From contig NZ_SDDX01000011.1 of assembly GCF_004115925.1 (NCBI RefSeq), forward strand, positions 1-64,000: a stretch of DNA of 64,000 nucleotides. The letters run 5' to 3'. Shown here one piece after another: positions 9,920 through 22,772 of this stretch (position 1 is the first letter of the stretch; every line of letters begins with the position of its first letter). Position numbers and translations under genes: made by a program. The notes under the pieces are model-generated. The model saw only the letters and a program-made list of their open reading frames with translations. It was not told the DNA's origin and did not search any database. The DNA is from Lelliottia nimipressuralis (GTDB taxonomy: Bacteria; Pseudomonadota; Gammaproteobacteria; Enterobacterales; Enterobacteriaceae).

Positions 9920-9930
9920 GTTTTCCCCCG

Positions 9931-10932
9931 TCAGAAGTCGTATTTATCAATGTTCTCTTTAGTGAACACCACGCGCTCCGGCAGCAGCACGATGCCGTTC
10001 CCCTTCGCCTCATACTGATAACCCTGCACGCTGTTAGGCTCGACTTTCAGCACGCCGATGCCTTTCACATCCACGCTGTCGCCCACGTTAAGATCGCCTT
10101 TTTTCAGCAAATGATCGGCGACATTGACCGCAATTTTGCCCTGCTGGACCACATCCCACAGGCCGAAGGCTTTTACCGTGCCGCGCTCGACGTACGGACG
10201 CATCACGTTCGGCGTACTAAAACCGACAATCGCCACCCCTTCGCGCTTGAGATTCTCCGCCGCCTGCGCCGCCGCTGGCAGCGCGTTAGCATCCGGCGCG
10301 ATGATCGCATCCAGATCCGGGTAGGCTTTTAAGATCCCCTCGGCGGTTTGCAGGGATTTGGTCGCGTCGTTATAGCCAAACTGGGTGGTGACGATTTGCC
10401 ACTGCGGGTGGTCTTTCTCGATTTTGGCCTTCGCCTCTTTCACCCACTGGTTCTGGTCCGTCACGGTTGGGCTGGAGTAGAAGAACGCGACTTTGGCGTT
10501 AGGTTTCGTGACCTGTTTTCCGGCCATATCCACCAGCAGGCTGCCGAGCTGCTCCGGCGTACCCTGATTGATATAGATGCTGCGGCATTCGGGTTTAGTG
10601 TCGGAATCCCAGGTCAGCACTTTCACGCCGCGCTGCATCGCGCGTTTCAGCGCCGGGCAGAGTCCGTCCGGCGATACGGCGGAGACGATAATGGCGTTGA
10701 AGCCCTGGTTAACGAAGTTGTTGATGAGCTGCACCTGGCCGGAGACGCTCGGTTCGGTCGGGCCATCGTAGGTGACATCCACGCCCAAATCTTTACCCGC
10801 CTCTTTTGCGCCGTTCCCGCCGCTGGTAAAGAAGCCGACGCCCACCAGTTTAGGAATGAACGCAATCCGTTCGGCGGCCTGCGCCGAGGCAAAGCTTAAC
10901 GCCATCGCCAGGACTATCAGTTTTGTTTTCAT
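9931..10932 (-). CDS. lsrB: AI-2 ABC transporter substrate-binding protein LsrB
   Basis: LsrB is the periplasmic receptor for (R)-THMF, the AI-2 form used by enteric bacteria. The start is at 10932, after CCGGAGCG, overlapping the lsrD stop; a longer frame begins 14 codons earlier inside lsrD. The first 19 residues ([19 protein letters not shown]) are a signal peptide with likely cleavage before AERIAF. The mature part is a type I periplasmic binding protein of the ribose/galactose class, 333 aa in total. Conserved ligand-pocket stretches [20 protein letters not shown] and [13 protein letters not shown] are present. Confidence 0.96.
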   Translation of the reverse strand: MKTKLIVLAMALSFASAQAAERIAFIPKLVGVGFFTSGGNGAKEAGKDLGVDVTYDGPTEPSVSGQVQLINNFVNQGFNAIIVSAVSPDGLCPALKRAMQRGVKVLTWDSDTKPECRSIYINQGTPEQLGSLLVDMAGKQVTKPNAKVAFFYSSPTVTDQNQWVKEAKAKIEKDHPQWQIVTTQFGYNDATKSLQTAEGILKAYPDLDAIIAPDANALPAAAQAAENLKREGVAIVGFSTPNVMRPYVERGTVKAFGLWDVVQQGKIAVNVADHLLKKGDLNVGDSVDVKGIGVLKVEPNSVQGYQYEAKGNGIVLLPERVVFTKENIDKYDF

Positions 10933-11912
10933 CTTACGCTCCGGGTATTTTTTGTGAGAAGAGTGCGCAGCCATTCACGGTGCAGACTCAGCGAACGTCC
11001 CATCACCACCACAACCAACAGCGCCCCTGACAGCGCGCTCGACACCTGGTTGGGGATGCCGACCATCTGTAAACCCTGCTGCAGATACCCCACCAGCAAT
11101 GCCGCCAGCGCTGTACCCACAACCGAACCTGAACCGCCATAAATATTCGCCCCGCCGAGCACCGCCGCCGTGAGCGCGGGCATCAGCAGATCGCGCCCCA
11201 GATCGGAGCGCGCCGAGCCGAAATAGGAGACCATCACCAGCGCGGCGATCGCCGACGCCACGCCCACCAGCCCGTACAACGCATACGGCATCCCGTTCAC
11301 CGACAGGGCGGCATAGCGCGCCGCGCGCGGGTTTTGCCCAATCAAAAACAGGTGGCGACCAAAGCGCCCGCGATGGGTGATCAGCCAGAAGAAGAAGGAA
11401 ATCACCGCGAACAACACCAGCGGAATCGGCAGGCCGAACAGCGTCAGATTGGCGAAGGCGGTAAAGCTGTCCGGGAAGCCGCCGATGCCCTCGTAGCCGG
11501 TCGCGCCCGCCATGCCGGAGAGCAGCAGCGCCCCGCCGCCGTAGAGGTAGAGCGTACCGAGGGTAATCACCAGCGGGCTGATGCCGGTGTAGTGGATCAG
11601 CGCCGCGTTAAACAGGCCGCACAGCAGGCCGAGCATCAGCGTGAGCGGTATCGCCAGCGTCATGGGCCAACCGGCCTGCATCATCACGCCCAGCGCAATC
11701 GCGCACAGGCCAATGGTCGAGCCGAGCGAAATATCAATCCCGCCGCTGATGATCACCAGCGTCAGCGGCAGCGCCACAATACCGATGCAGATGAAATCGC
11801 TGGTGCTGAACAGCAGCATGTTGATATCCAGCATCCGTGGGTTGATGGCCCCGAACAGCAGGATCTCCAGCACCAGTAAAATCAGCAGCGCGCTTTCCCA
11901 GTTAAGCTTCAT
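10929..11912 (-). CDS. lsrD: AI-2 ABC transporter permease LsrD
   Basis: LsrD is one of the two inner-membrane permeases of the AI-2 importer, 327 aa, with about nine to ten hydrophobic segments and the BPD_transp_2 (ribose-type) signature around [16 protein letters not shown]. It begins one base after the lsrC stop and overlaps the lsrB start by four bases. It pairs with LsrC and with the LsrA ATPase. Confidence 0.95.
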   Translation of the reverse strand: MKLNWESALLILLVLEILLFGAINPRMLDINMLLFSTSDFICIGIVALPLTLVIISGGIDISLGSTIGLCAIALGVMMQAGWPMTLAIPLTLMLGLLCGLFNAALIHYTGISPLVITLGTLYLYGGGALLLSGMAGATGYEGIGGFPDSFTAFANLTLFGLPIPLVLFAVISFFFWLITHRGRFGRHLFLIGQNPRAARYAALSVNGMPYALYGLVGVASAIAALVMVSYFGSARSDLGRDLLMPALTAAVLGGANIYGGSGSVVGTALAALLVGYLQQGLQMVGIPNQVSSALSGALLVVVVMGRSLSLHREWLRTLLTKNTRSVR

Positions 11913-12944
11913 TTACGCCACCTCTTTTTTGCGTTTCGGAAACGGGGTGACGTGCTTTCCCCCTTTGTTGCCGGGCTGGAAACGGCTGTACTTCAGCGCG
12001 CGCTGATGACGCGCCAGCGCCTGACGCAGACGCCCGTCGAGGACCAGCACACCGAGCAAGACCAGCCCGGCGATAAAGTCATTCCACCAGGCCGGGAGCT
12101 TGAACAGCACCAGCACGGTGTCGATTTGTGTGAGGAAGAAGGCGCCGAGAAACGCGCCAATCAGGGTGCCGATTCCGCCCAGAAGGGAGATTCCGCCCAG
12201 CACGCAGGCGGCGATGGCTTTCATCTCCAGCCCGCTGCCGGTCTGATTCGGCACAAAACCGATCTGCGACGCAAAGACGATCCCGGCGCAGGCGGCCAGC
12301 ACGCCGTTGAGGGTAAACGCGATCATCCGGGTGCGGTTTACCGCCACACCGAGCTGACGCGCGGCGGCCAGGTTATCGCCCACGGCGTAAAAATCACGGC
12401 CAGACGCGGTGCGCGACAACGTCCACGCGCCAATCAGCGCCAGAAACAGCACCACCATACCCAGCGGCGAAACACCGACGGCGACAGGTTCCGACAGGGC
12501 TTTCAGGCTCGACGGTAATCCTTCGATCCACTTCCCGCCGGTCCACAGCAGCATCGCCCCGCGATATAGCCCCAGCGTGCCGAGAGTGGCGACAATCGCC
12601 GGAATACGCAGCCCAACCACCAGCAGGCCGTTAAAGGCCCCGGCCAGCGCGCCAATGGCGACCGCAAAAAGCATCGACACCGGCAGGCTGTAGCCGTTGT
12701 TAAGCGCCACGCCGACGGCGATCGCACATAGCCCGACCGTCGAGCCAACCGACACATCAATGTTGCGCGTCAGCATCACCAGAGTCGCGCCGAGGGCCAG
12801 CAGGATCAGGATTTGCGAACTGGCGAAAATCATCCCCAGCGTCTGAAAGCTCAAATACGCCGGATTAAGCGCCACCAGCACGCCGAACAGCGCCAGAATG
12901 GCGAGAAAGGCGCTCAGCTCGCGGTTCTTCAGTAACGTCTTCAT
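11913..12944 (-). CDS. lsrC: AI-2 ABC transporter permease LsrC
   Basis: LsrC is the partner permease, 343 aa, in the same family, with the [17 protein letters not shown] motif paralleling that of LsrD. Its ATG overlaps the lsrA stop by four bases (ATGA) and its stop abuts the lsrD start. The C-terminal tail is basic (PKRKKEV) and probably cytoplasmic. Confidence 0.95.
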   Translation of the reverse strand: MKTLLKNRELSAFLAILALFGVLVALNPAYLSFQTLGMIFASSQILILLALGATLVMLTRNIDVSVGSTVGLCAIAVGVALNNGYSLPVSMLFAVAIGALAGAFNGLLVVGLRIPAIVATLGTLGLYRGAMLLWTGGKWIEGLPSSLKALSEPVAVGVSPLGMVVLFLALIGAWTLSRTASGRDFYAVGDNLAAARQLGVAVNRTRMIAFTLNGVLAACAGIVFASQIGFVPNQTGSGLEMKAIAACVLGGISLLGGIGTLIGAFLGAFFLTQIDTVLVLFKLPAWWNDFIAGLVLLGVLVLDGRLRQALARHQRALKYSRFQPGNKGGKHVTPFPKRKKEVA

Positions 12945-14428
12945 GATTGTCCTCCAAAGGCCAGCGCCATCATCCGATCGAGGCTGACGGCGTGGCGCGG
13001 CAGTTCACCGCTGAGCACGCCCTGATGCATCACCAGCACGCGGTCGGCGAGACCCGGAAATTCATCGAGATCGCTGGAGATCATCAGCACCGCCACGTTC
13101 TGCGCCGCCACGCTTTTGATCAGCTGATAAATGTCCGCGCGCGCCGAAACATCGACGCCGCGCGTCGGCTCATCCACGATCAGCAGCAGCGGATTGGCTT
13201 CCAGACAGCGGGCCAGCAGCACCTTCTGCTGATTGCCGCCGGAGAGCGTGCGCACGGTTTGATCCGGGTGGTTGAGTTTGATCCCAAGCGCCCGGTGGTA
13301 ACGCTCCACCACCGCCGCTTCGCGCTTGCGCTGCTGCCAGAGGGACGGCTCGTTCAGCGCCACGGTGTTCCAGCGGATCGGCGCATCGAGAAACAATCCG
13401 GAAACCTGCCTGTCCTCCGGGAGATAGACCAGCCCTTTGGCGAGACGCGACAGGACGGAGTCGCCGCCGATCTCCTGGTTCTCCAGCCAGATCCGCCCGC
13501 CGCGTGCGGGCCGCAGCCCGTAGAGCGTCTCCGCGAACTCGGTGCGCCCGGATCCCACCAGCCCGGCCAGGCCGACGATCTCTCCGGCGTAGATCTCGAC
13601 ATTGAGATCGATAAAGCCTTCGCCCGTCAGATCTTCCACCCGCAGCACCGGGAAATCCTGCGCCTGCGTGCGGCGATTGCCCGGCAGCGCCAGCCACAGT
13701 TTTTGCGTGTCGCTTAAGGCGTGCTCGCGGCTGACCGGCGTCATGGCGGCGATTAAGGCGCTGTCGTCATAGCCCGAGGTTTCGCCGCTCAGCACTACCG
13801 CCCCGTCGCGCATCACCGAGATGTGGCTGGCGAGCTGGCGGATCTCCGGCAATTTGTGAGAGATAAACACGATGCCGACGCCGAGATCCTGCAATGCGCG
13901 GATCTGGCGGAACAGGCGTTCCGTTTCCCCCGGCGTGAGTGAGGCGGTCGGTTCATCGAGGATCAGGATCTTCGCCTCGCGCATTAATCCGCGCAGGATC
14001 TCCACCATCTGCTGATCCGCCACTTCGAGGGTGCTGGCAGCGGCGTCGAGATTCAGCTGACACTGCAGCTGCTGGAGTTTATCGGCGAGGCGTTTTTCGT
14101 GTTGCGTTCCGCGCGGCAGACGAAAGAGGATGTTTTCGCGCACGGTGAGATTGGGAAACAGCATCGGCTCCTGCGGCACCAGGTAGATCCCCAACTGGTG
14201 TGCCTGGCCGGGCTTGAGGCGCGCAAATGGCTTGCCTTCAACATAAAGTTCACCGCCGTCGGGCGATTCCACCCCGGCGATAATTTTCATCAGCGTCGAT
14301 TTTCCCGCGCCGTTGCCGCCCATCAGAGCATGGACCTGACCGGATAGCAGCGTGAAATCAATGCCTTTCAGCACCGGTACGCCGGAGAACTGCTTGTGGA
14401 TATCACGCGCTTCGATCAGGACTGTCAT
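12941..14428 (-). CDS. lsrA: AI-2 ABC transporter ATP-binding protein LsrA
   Basis: LsrA is the double-domain ATPase powering AI-2 uptake. The first nucleotide-binding domain has Walker [10 protein letters not shown] and Walker [12 protein letters not shown]; the second has a degenerate P loop (GLVGSGRTE), LSGGNQQK and [12 protein letters not shown], as usual for ribose-class ATPases. The start is put at 14428, five bases after GGAG; ATGs at 14431 and 14476 are also in frame, and the latter would extend into the operator palindrome. With the chosen start the protein is 495 aa, slightly shorter than E. coli LsrA (511). First gene of the lsr operon. Confidence 0.94.
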   Translation of the reverse strand: MTVLIEARDIHKQFSGVPVLKGIDFTLLSGQVHALMGGNGAGKSTLMKIIAGVESPDGGELYVEGKPFARLKPGQAHQLGIYLVPQEPMLFPNLTVRENILFRLPRGTQHEKRLADKLQQLQCQLNLDAAASTLEVADQQMVEILRGLMREAKILILDEPTASLTPGETERLFRQIRALQDLGVGIVFISHKLPEIRQLASHISVMRDGAVVLSGETSGYDDSALIAAMTPVSREHALSDTQKLWLALPGNRRTQAQDFPVLRVEDLTGEGFIDLNVEIYAGEIVGLAGLVGSGRTEFAETLYGLRPARGGRIWLENQEIGGDSVLSRLAKGLVYLPEDRQVSGLFLDAPIRWNTVALNEPSLWQQRKREAAVVERYHRALGIKLNHPDQTVRTLSGGNQQKVLLARCLEANPLLLIVDEPTRGVDVSARADIYQLIKSVAAQNVAVLMISSDLDEFPGLADRVLVMHQGVLSGELPRHAVSLDRMMALAFGGQS

Positions 14429-14441
14429 CATCGCTCCGCTA

Positions 14442-14476
14442 TTGAACAAATGATTTTTTGATTTAATAATGTTCAA
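14442..14476. promoter_or_regulatory. Candidate LsrR operator in the lsrA-lsrR gap
   Basis: TTGAACA at 14442-14448 and TGTTCAA at 14470-14476 form an interrupted inverted repeat in the short divergent region controlling both lsrA and lsrR. LsrR is a SorC-type repressor that binds this region in E. coli. The rest of the gap (14477-14645) holds no further clear motif; a TGTGA near 14515 on the minus strand is only a weak CRP candidate. Confidence 0.45.
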
Positions 14477-14645
14477 AAGCGTAGACGGTGAACTATATTT
14501 ACAACCGTGCAGGGATCACAGTTTTATCGATTCAGATCCTGATAACTCTGCGTTGTTTCTTTAAAGATCCGTTTTGCCGCGTGGCTCACACTTTCTGCCC
14601 GCGTCTGAGCGAACATATGATCTAAATTTTTATAAGAGTTCAAAT

Positions 14646-15617
14646 ATGGGCGATAAACGCACTGCCGAAGAGAGTCGGTTTGCCGGGCTGGCGCTGGCAG
14701 AGGAAGAACTGGTCGCCAGGGTGGCGTGGTGTTACTACCACGACGGCCTGACGCAGAACGATATTGGCGAGCGCTTAGGGCTGCCGCGCCTGAAGATCTC
14801 CCGTTTACTGGAAAAAGGGCGTCAGTCCGGGGTGATCCGCGTACAGATAAATTCCCGCTATGAGGGATGTCTGGCGCTGGAAACTGAGCTGCAACAGCGC
14901 TTTAACCTGAAAATGGTTCGCGTGGTGCCAGCCCTGAATACTGCACCGATGAACGTGCGGCTGGGGATTGGCGCAGCGCAGTCGCTGATGGGGTTACTGG
15001 AACCGGGACAGCTGCTGGCGGTGGGATTTGGTGAAGCGACCATGAGCTGCATTCAGCACTTAAGCGGCTTTATTAGCTCACAGCAGGTGCGGCTGGTGAC
15101 GCTTTCCGGCGGCGTGGGCCCTTATATGACCGGCATCGGTCAGCTGGATGCGGCCTGTAGCATCAGCATGATCCCGGCCCCGCTGCGGGTTTCATCGGCA
15201 GACGTTGCCGGCATTTTAAAACGCGAAGCCAGCGTGCGGGACGTGATCCTCGCCGCCACCGCCGCCGACGCCGCCGTGGTGGGTATTGGCTCCGTGAATC
15301 AGCGCCGTGACGCCACCATTTTGCGCTCGGGCTATATCAGCGAAGGCGAGCAGCTCATGTATGCGCGCAAAGGCGCGGTCGGCGACATCCTCGGCTATTT
15401 CCTTAATGCCGCAGGCGAACGGGTGCCCGACCTGGAGATTCATCAGGAATTGCTCGGCGTCACGCTCGAGGAACTGGCGCAGTTGCCAACCATCGTCGGC
15501 GTGGCAGGAGGGGAAGAGAAAGCAGATGCGATTTACGCCGCACTGAAAGGTCGACTTATTAATGGCCTGGTGACGGAAGAGACGACAGCCCGCGCGGTGC
15601 TTGCCCTGGCGAAATAA
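14646..15617 (+). CDS. lsrR: lsr operon repressor LsrR
   Basis: LsrR is a SorC-family repressor of the lsr genes, released by phospho-AI-2. It has an N-terminal helix-turn-helix ([28 protein letters not shown]) and a C-terminal sugar-binding domain with the FGEATM and [13 protein letters not shown] stretches characteristic of LsrR. The start at 14646 gives 323 aa, close to the 317 aa of E. coli; a frame from 14574 would add 24 residues without family support. The ribosome binding site is weak (AAGAG). It is followed by lsrK in the same direction. Confidence 0.95.
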   Translation: MGDKRTAEESRFAGLALAEEELVARVAWCYYHDGLTQNDIGERLGLPRLKISRLLEKGRQSGVIRVQINSRYEGCLALETELQQRFNLKMVRVVPALNTAPMNVRLGIGAAQSLMGLLEPGQLLAVGFGEATMSCIQHLSGFISSQQVRLVTLSGGVGPYMTGIGQLDAACSISMIPAPLRVSSADVAGILKREASVRDVILAATAADAAVVGIGSVNQRRDATILRSGYISEGEQLMYARKGAVGDILGYFLNAAGERVPDLEIHQELLGVTLEELAQLPTIVGVAGGEEKADAIYAALKGRLINGLVTEETTARAVLALAK

Positions 15618-15650
15618 GCCACTTGCCCCGTGCCAACACGAGGCAAGCTC

Positions 15651-17231
15651 ATGAGTTACCTTTTAGCGTTAGATGCAGGGACGGGAAGCGTTCGCGCCGT
15701 TGTATTTGATTTGCAGGGCAACCAGGTCGCCGTCGGCCAGGCGGAGTGGAAACACCTGAGCGTGGAGAACGTGCCAGGCTCGATGGAGTTCGATCTCGAC
15801 ACCAACTGGCGGCTGGCCTGCCAGTGCATTCACCAGGCGCTGGAGCGCGCGCACCTGAGCGCAGCGGATATTCAGTCCGTCGCCTGCTGTTCGATGCGCG
15901 AGGGGATCGTGCTGTACGACCGCAACGGCGATGCCATCTGGGCCTGCGCTAACGTCGATGCCCGCGCCAGCCGGGAAGTGGCTGAACTCAAAGAGATCCA
16001 CGACTACCGTTTTGAATCCGAAGTGTATGACGTCTCCGGCCAGACGCTGGCCCTGAGCGCCATGCCGCGCCTGTTATGGCTGGCGCACCATCGTCCGGAT
16101 ATCTATCGCAAGGCGGCGACCATCACCATGATCAGCGACTGGCTGGCGGCGAAGCTTTCGGGCGAGCTGGCGGTGGATCCTTCCAATGCAGGCACTACCG
16201 GGATGCTCGATCTCTTCAGCCGCGACTGGCGCCCTGCTCTGCTGGATATGGCCGGGCTGCGGGCCGATATTCTCTCCCCTGTCAAAGAGACGGGCACGGT
16301 ACTGGGAGCGGTGACCCGCGAAGCGGCGCAACAGAGTGGGCTGCGCGAAGGCACGCCGGTGGTAATGGGCGGTGGCGACGTGCAGCTGGGCTGTCTGGGG
16401 CTGGGCGTGGTCCGCGCCGGGCAAACCGCGGTGCTGGGCGGAACGTTCTGGCAGCAGGTGGTGAATTTGCCGCAGGTGCGCACCGATCCGGAGATGAATA
16501 TTCGCGTTAATCCGCACGTGATACCCGGTATGGTGCAGGCGGAATCCATTAGCTTCTTCACCGGGCTGACGATGCGCTGGTTCCGCGACGCGTTTTGCGC
16601 TGAAGAGAAACTCATTGCCGAGCGGATGGGGATGGACACTTACGCCCTGCTTGAAGAGATGGCAGCCCGCGTTCCGGCGGGATCGCACGGCGTGATGCCG
16701 ATCTTTTCCGATGCGATGCATTTTAAGCAGTGGTACCACGCCGCACCGTCGTTTATTAATCTCTCCATCGATCCGGAAAAATGCAATAAAGCCACGCTGT
16801 TTCGCGCGCTGGAAGAGAATGCGGCGATTGTCTCCGCCTGTAATCTGGCGCAGATTTCGCACTTTTCCGGGGTAACGTTTGAGAGCCTGGTGTTTGCAGG
16901 CGGTGGCGCAAAAGGCGCGCTCTGGAGCCAGATTTTAAGCGACGTCACCGGGCTGCCGGTGCGCGTGCCGGAAGTCAAAGAGGCGACCGCGCTGGGCTGC
17001 GCCATTGCAGCAGGCACCGGTGCCGGGTTGTATGCCGATATGGCATCGACGGGGGAAAAACTGGTGCGCTGGAGCCGGGAATTTACCCCCAATCCAGAAC
17101 ACCGCGAACTGTACGACGGCATGATGCAGAAATGGCAGGCGGTGTACGCCGACCAGCTAGGTCTGGTCGACAGCGGGCTGACCACGTCGATGTGGCAGGC
17201 CCCGGGTTTAAGTAAACTTTCCGAGACGTAA
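15651..17231 (+). CDS. lsrK: Autoinducer-2 kinase LsrK
   Basis: LsrK phosphorylates imported AI-2 (DPD) in the cytoplasm, trapping it and producing the LsrR inducer. It is a 526-aa FGGY-family kinase, starting at the ATG at 15651 eight bases after ACGAGG; a GTG seven codons earlier is in frame but less likely. N-terminal ATPase-fold motif [14 protein letters not shown], central [11 protein letters not shown] and [11 protein letters not shown], and C-terminal [11 protein letters not shown] with [11 protein letters not shown] are visible. The gene lies 33 bp after lsrR, so the two are probably one transcript. Confidence 0.96.
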   Translation: MSYLLALDAGTGSVRAVVFDLQGNQVAVGQAEWKHLSVENVPGSMEFDLDTNWRLACQCIHQALERAHLSAADIQSVACCSMREGIVLYDRNGDAIWACANVDARASREVAELKEIHDYRFESEVYDVSGQTLALSAMPRLLWLAHHRPDIYRKAATITMISDWLAAKLSGELAVDPSNAGTTGMLDLFSRDWRPALLDMAGLRADILSPVKETGTVLGAVTREAAQQSGLREGTPVVMGGGDVQLGCLGLGVVRAGQTAVLGGTFWQQVVNLPQVRTDPEMNIRVNPHVIPGMVQAESISFFTGLTMRWFRDAFCAEEKLIAERMGMDTYALLEEMAARVPAGSHGVMPIFSDAMHFKQWYHAAPSFINLSIDPEKCNKATLFRALEENAAIVSACNLAQISHFSGVTFESLVFAGGGAKGALWSQILSDVTGLPVRVPEVKEATALGCAIAAGTGAGLYADMASTGEKLVRWSREFTPNPEHRELYDGMMQKWQAVYADQLGLVDSGLTTSMWQAPGLSKLSET

Positions 17232-17264
17232 AACGCCAATTACTCGCGTGCTTTGAATAACAGT

Positions 17265-17290
17265 TTGCCTGCCCGCAAAATGGGCAGGCA
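17265..17290. terminator. Stem-loop between lsrK and the DUF943 gene
   Basis: TGCCTGCCC pairs with GGGCAGGCA around an 8-nt loop. There is no good T run on either strand, so it may be a weak terminator or an mRNA end stabiliser for the convergent transcripts. Confidence 0.5.
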
Positions 17291-17291
17291 T

Positions 17292-17819
17292 TCAGCGAAA
17301 CAACCAGCGATCCAGACTATTGTTTAACCTTATGTCCAGATCCTCGAAATACCGTTCATAGTTACTTTTCTGCACGCTGCCGTCCGTATCCTGAACATAT
17401 ATCCCGCCAGCACTATGAATATAAAATGTTACGGTTCCATCCTGATCACGTTCAATCTGCATCTGCATGCTTTTATCTACACAACGATTGTCGCTAGTGA
17501 TATTTGTGAAGCAATAATAATCATCGATCCGGCGGCTAGTACTATTTTTTATGCCGCCGACAGCTTCCATTATTGTAATCTGTTCAAAGTCATCCATTAA
17601 AATGTGATAACGATTTTGTAAGATCTCTTTGTTATCATTAAACCAGCTAATTTTATCCCGATCGGTTAATGGCAAGTGATCAACAGCAATCACATAATGA
17701 CCAAGCCATACATTTTCAGAAAATAAAATATTCACTTTCTGCAACGTCCATGCATTATAGAAAGCCAATATTAAAAAGATCAACGTTAGCGGTTTCTTAA
17801 AAAAAAAGATGGCTCTCAT
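17292..17819 (-). CDS. DUF943 family protein, possible immunity-like partner
   Basis: A 175-aa protein with one N-terminal membrane segment at about 9-28 and the rest probably periplasmic. The stretch around VDHLPLTDRDKISWFNDNKEIL fits the DUF943 pattern. Two cysteines (in YYCFTN and NRCVD) could form a disulfide. The ATG at 17819 shares its last base with the stop of the upstream gene (TGATG), so translation is probably coupled. Base composition is clearly more AT-rich than the flanking lsr and fadH genes. DUF943 genes often accompany DUF3289 genes in enterobacteria; an immunity role is inference only. Confidence 0.7.
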   Translation of the reverse strand: MRAIFFFKKPLTLIFLILAFYNAWTLQKVNILFSENVWLGHYVIAVDHLPLTDRDKISWFNDNKEILQNRYHILMDDFEQITIMEAVGGIKNSTSRRIDDYYCFTNITSDNRCVDKSMQMQIERDQDGTVTFYIHSAGGIYVQDTDGSVQKSNYERYFEDLDIRLNNSLDRWLFR

Positions 17820-18664
17820 CAATAATCACCTATTCTTTCAATTGTTCCAAAATTAGTGAAAAATGGTTTGAATGCAAAATCTCTGTGTCTTTGTAAGAAA
17901 AACCAGATCCTAAAAAATCGGAATTCTTTGTAGAGTTTATTGCTGATATCGATAACATCCAGACCAAAATGGTCCTGAGCCTCTAAATGTAAAGTTGCAC
18001 TCCAACCCATAGCGTATCGTTGAATATCCAAAAGTCTTATTTTCTGCGCAGCAATATCATGTACACTTATTCCAAGACCATTAACTCTATCTCCAGATGA
18101 GTTGAACTTATTTAACTGTGACTTTAGTAAATTTATTTTCAATTTATGAAAAATGGCAGGAAAATAAACATCCCTGGATTTATCATGCAATTCTTTTTTA
18201 AGTGTTGACTCGATTATATTAACCGGGTCATTTTGATTGTATTTATCTACTCTAGAATGAAAAGCCGAATTCAGCCGTTGGCTATAAAACCCGCTACCAT
18301 GCCCAAACTGAAAGTGATCGATCATCTCCCCTATCAGCATCTTGTATTCACCCTGAAAGGAAAATAGGGTGGATAGTTCTTTCATCTCAGCGAACAGAAT
18401 ACGCACGCACTCCTGATGCGATATTTTTCTGCCGGATGGAGGCTGGTGAAACACCGTGTCTATCGGATTGTTTAGTGGAAAGTCATACCGCATGAGGCGA
18501 TAAGGATCCACTTTGGCAGAGATATCCCTGAGGCCAAGCGCCAGCAGTTCCTGCTCCCCCATATCCCCACACTGCATATCGTCGGCGTTAACGTCGTTAA
18601 AACGTGAGACCGTCTCGAAGAGGGTGCAGGGTAAATCCATTGATAAGCTGAAAGAGTTAACCAT
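17819..18664 (-). CDS. DUF3289 family protein, possible secreted effector
   Basis: A 281-aa protein with no signal peptide or membrane helix. It carries the DUF3289 hallmarks: VNADDMQCGDMGEQELLALGL near the N-terminus, then FHQPP, and the HFQFGHGSGF segment before a short helical region. The C-terminal half is rich in Phe, Lys and Arg. The family function is not established to my knowledge; the lack of a signal, the lone accessory position and the coupled membrane partner recall effector/immunity pairs, which is inference. The gene is AT-rich relative to its neighbours, suggesting transfer, and is divergent from fadH. Confidence 0.72.
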   Translation of the reverse strand: MVNSFSLSMDLPCTLFETVSRFNDVNADDMQCGDMGEQELLALGLRDISAKVDPYRLMRYDFPLNNPIDTVFHQPPSGRKISHQECVRILFAEMKELSTLFSFQGEYKMLIGEMIDHFQFGHGSGFYSQRLNSAFHSRVDKYNQNDPVNIIESTLKKELHDKSRDVYFPAIFHKLKINLLKSQLNKFNSSGDRVNGLGISVHDIAAQKIRLLDIQRYAMGWSATLHLEAQDHFGLDVIDISNKLYKEFRFFRIWFFLQRHRDFAFKPFFTNFGTIERIGDY

Positions 18665-18855
18665 TTCTTATTTACCTGATTAATAATCAATGAGTTACAA
18701 CAATTCAGCGCCAGACAGTATATTAAAATGCGACGAAAAACAGGACTTACCTCACATTCTCTGTGCAACCTCCTCGGTAGCTCCGTTCTTTGAATCCCAT
18801 CACATTCATCACACGCCTCTTTTCCTCTTTTGCCCGCGAGTGGCTAAATTAGTAA

Positions 18856-20919
<2,064 letters not shown>

Positions 20920-20928
20920 GTCATGTAC

Positions 20929-20954
20929 GCCCGGTAAACATAGCGCTACCGGGC
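20929..20954. repeat. REP-like inverted repeat after fadH
   Basis: GCCCGGTA and TACCGGGC flank the AACATAGCGC core, as in half a REP/BIME unit, in the convergent gap between fadH and rlmG. It may serve as a transcript end for fadH. Confidence 0.7.
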
Positions 20955-20977
20955 ATAACCGTCGCAGCAGAGCCAGC

Positions 20978-22114
20978 TTAGCGACGACGCCCCAGTTTCA
21001 CGGCCTTCAGCACCACAAATTTGTTATTGGTGGCGACCGTAGAGCAGTTACCGAAGATCTTCTTCAGCTTGTGGAAGTAGTCGAGGTGGCGGTTCGCCAC
21101 GATGTACAGCTCACCGTTAATTTTCAGGCAGCGACGCGCGTGGTGGAACATTTCCCAGGCCACGTTATCCGTCAGGGCATGTTTCTGGTGGAACGGCGGG
21201 TTGCACACCACTGCGTTAAAGCGGAATGGCTCTACGCCCGACAGCGCGTTGTTGATCATAAACTCGCAGCGATCCAACGCTTCCGGCATGTTGGTTTCAA
21301 CATTCAGGCGGCTTGAGGCCACGGCCATTGGCGATTCATCGGTGAAGATAACGCTGGCTTCCGGGTTTTTCTCAAGCAGGGTCAGGCCGACAACGCCGTT
21401 ACCACAGCCGAGATCGACGATTTCGCCTTCCAGATTGTCCGGCAGATGTTCCAGGAAGAAGCGCGCGCCGATATCCAGCCCCGTGCGCGAGAAGACGTTC
21501 GCATGGTTGTGAATGGTCCAGTTGGTTCCTTCCAGCTTCCAGCTCAGGGTTTCTGGCGCGTCTTTCAGCTCAGGATTGCTGAATGTGCAGTTAATCAGAC
21601 GGGCTTTTTTCCACGCCAGCGTCGTGGTGGTAGGACCCAGCACTTTTTCGAACAGCTCAAGAGTCGAGTTGTGAATATCACGCGCTTTGGCGCCCGCAAT
21701 AATCCGCGTTTCCGGTGTCACCACATGACGCAGCGCGCGCAGCTGCTGCTCCAGCAGCGCCAACGTTTTAGGGATCTTGATCAGCACAACGCCCGGTGCT
21801 TGCGGGTACTCCGCCGTGCTGTCGAGGAATTTAACGCTCGATTCCGCAATCTCGTTGTGACGCAGGTTTTCACGTGTCGCAAGCTCGCTCAAATAGGAAT
21901 CGCCGATGCTGTAAGGCGTGTGTTCGGCCAGCGCGCAACCCAGCGCACCAAAGGTGTCATTCAGGATCAGAACCGGGCCGACAATTTCAGTGTCATCCAA
22001 CTGTTGCAGCAGATATTCATCCGCCGCTTCCCACGCCTGAAGCGGGTTAACGTCGTCCGTTTCCGGGAAACGTTTAAGATTGAGTGAACGGAAACCGTTG
22101 TCTAAGTGGCTCAT
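20978..22114 (-). CDS. rlmG: 23S rRNA (guanine-1835-N2)-methyltransferase RlmG
   Basis: RlmG methylates G1835 of 23S rRNA using S-adenosylmethionine. The 378-aa protein has the usual duplicated methyltransferase layout: a degenerate N-terminal half to about 190, then a catalytic half with the SAM motif [12 protein letters not shown] and the target-base motif VVCNPPFH. The ATG at 22114 follows AGGAGGG. It is divergent from ygjP across an 84-bp promoter gap. Confidence 0.97.
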   Translation of the reverse strand: MSHLDNGFRSLNLKRFPETDDVNPLQAWEAADEYLLQQLDDTEIVGPVLILNDTFGALGCALAEHTPYSIGDSYLSELATRENLRHNEIAESSVKFLDSTAEYPQAPGVVLIKIPKTLALLEQQLRALRHVVTPETRIIAGAKARDIHNSTLELFEKVLGPTTTTLAWKKARLINCTFSNPELKDAPETLSWKLEGTNWTIHNHANVFSRTGLDIGARFFLEHLPDNLEGEIVDLGCGNGVVGLTLLEKNPEASVIFTDESPMAVASSRLNVETNMPEALDRCEFMINNALSGVEPFRFNAVVCNPPFHQKHALTDNVAWEMFHHARRCLKINGELYIVANRHLDYFHKLKKIFGNCSTVATNNKFVVLKAVKLGRRR

Positions 22115-22198
22115 CGGCCCTCCTGAGTGGTAAAATTTGGCGTTATCCCTGAAAAGGGTGCGTGAGTATACCCTTTTTATTATTCAGGTGGAGCGTTG

Positions 22199-22702
22199 AT
22201 GAGCAATCTTAGTTATCTCCAGGGCTATCCGGAGAATTTACTTTCCCAGGTCCGCACCTTAATTGCCGAACAGCGCCTGGGCAGCGTTCTTGAAAAACGT
22301 TATCCAGGAACACACAGCTTCGCGACGGATAAAGCGCTTTGGCAGTACACCCAGGATCTGAAAAGTCAGTTTCTGCGTAACGCCCCGCCCATCAATAAAG
22401 TGATGTATGACAACAAGATCCACGTGCTGAAAAACGCGCTGGGTTTGCACACCGCCGTGTCCCGCGTACAGGGCGGAAAGCTGAAGGCCAAAGCGGAAAT
22501 CCGCGTCGCCACCGTGTTTCGCAATGCGCCGGAGGCTTTTTTGCGGATGATCGTGGTGCATGAGCTGGCGCATCTGAAAGAAAAAGAGCACGACAAAGCC
22601 TTCTACGCCTTGTGCTGCCACATGGAACCGCAATACCACCAGCTGGAGTTTGATACGCGCCTGTGGCTTACGCATTTATCGTTAAAGAGTAATGAGGGTT
22701 AA
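22199..22702 (+). CDS. ygjP: YgjP family metal-dependent hydrolase (M48-like fold)
   Basis: A 167-aa zincin-fold protein carrying the HELAHLKEKEHDKAF motif, in which two His and a Glu would bind and use the metal, with a further His in the LCCHMEPQ region. E. coli YgjP has been reported as a UTP pyrophosphatase; family members were otherwise annotated as metallopeptidases. The ATG at 22199 follows GGTGGAG; the preceding TTG is a less likely start. In K-12 ygjQ follows, but here it is absent and ygjR comes next after 70 bp. Confidence 0.9.
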   Translation: MSNLSYLQGYPENLLSQVRTLIAEQRLGSVLEKRYPGTHSFATDKALWQYTQDLKSQFLRNAPPINKVMYDNKIHVLKNALGLHTAVSRVQGGKLKAKAEIRVATVFRNAPEAFLRMIVVHELAHLKEKEHDKAFYALCCHMEPQYHQLEFDTRLWLTHLSLKSNEG

Positions 22703-22772
22703 CGCACTGGTTTTGTCATGTGTGCGTGCTAAAGTGACAAAAGGTTCCCCGTTACGGAGTACGTGAACGTTT

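Noticed and set aside
14505..14530. CRP site in the lsrA-lsrR gap
   Set aside because: Only the TGTGA half is good; the other half is CACGG. CRP control is known in E. coli lsr, but this site is not convincing.
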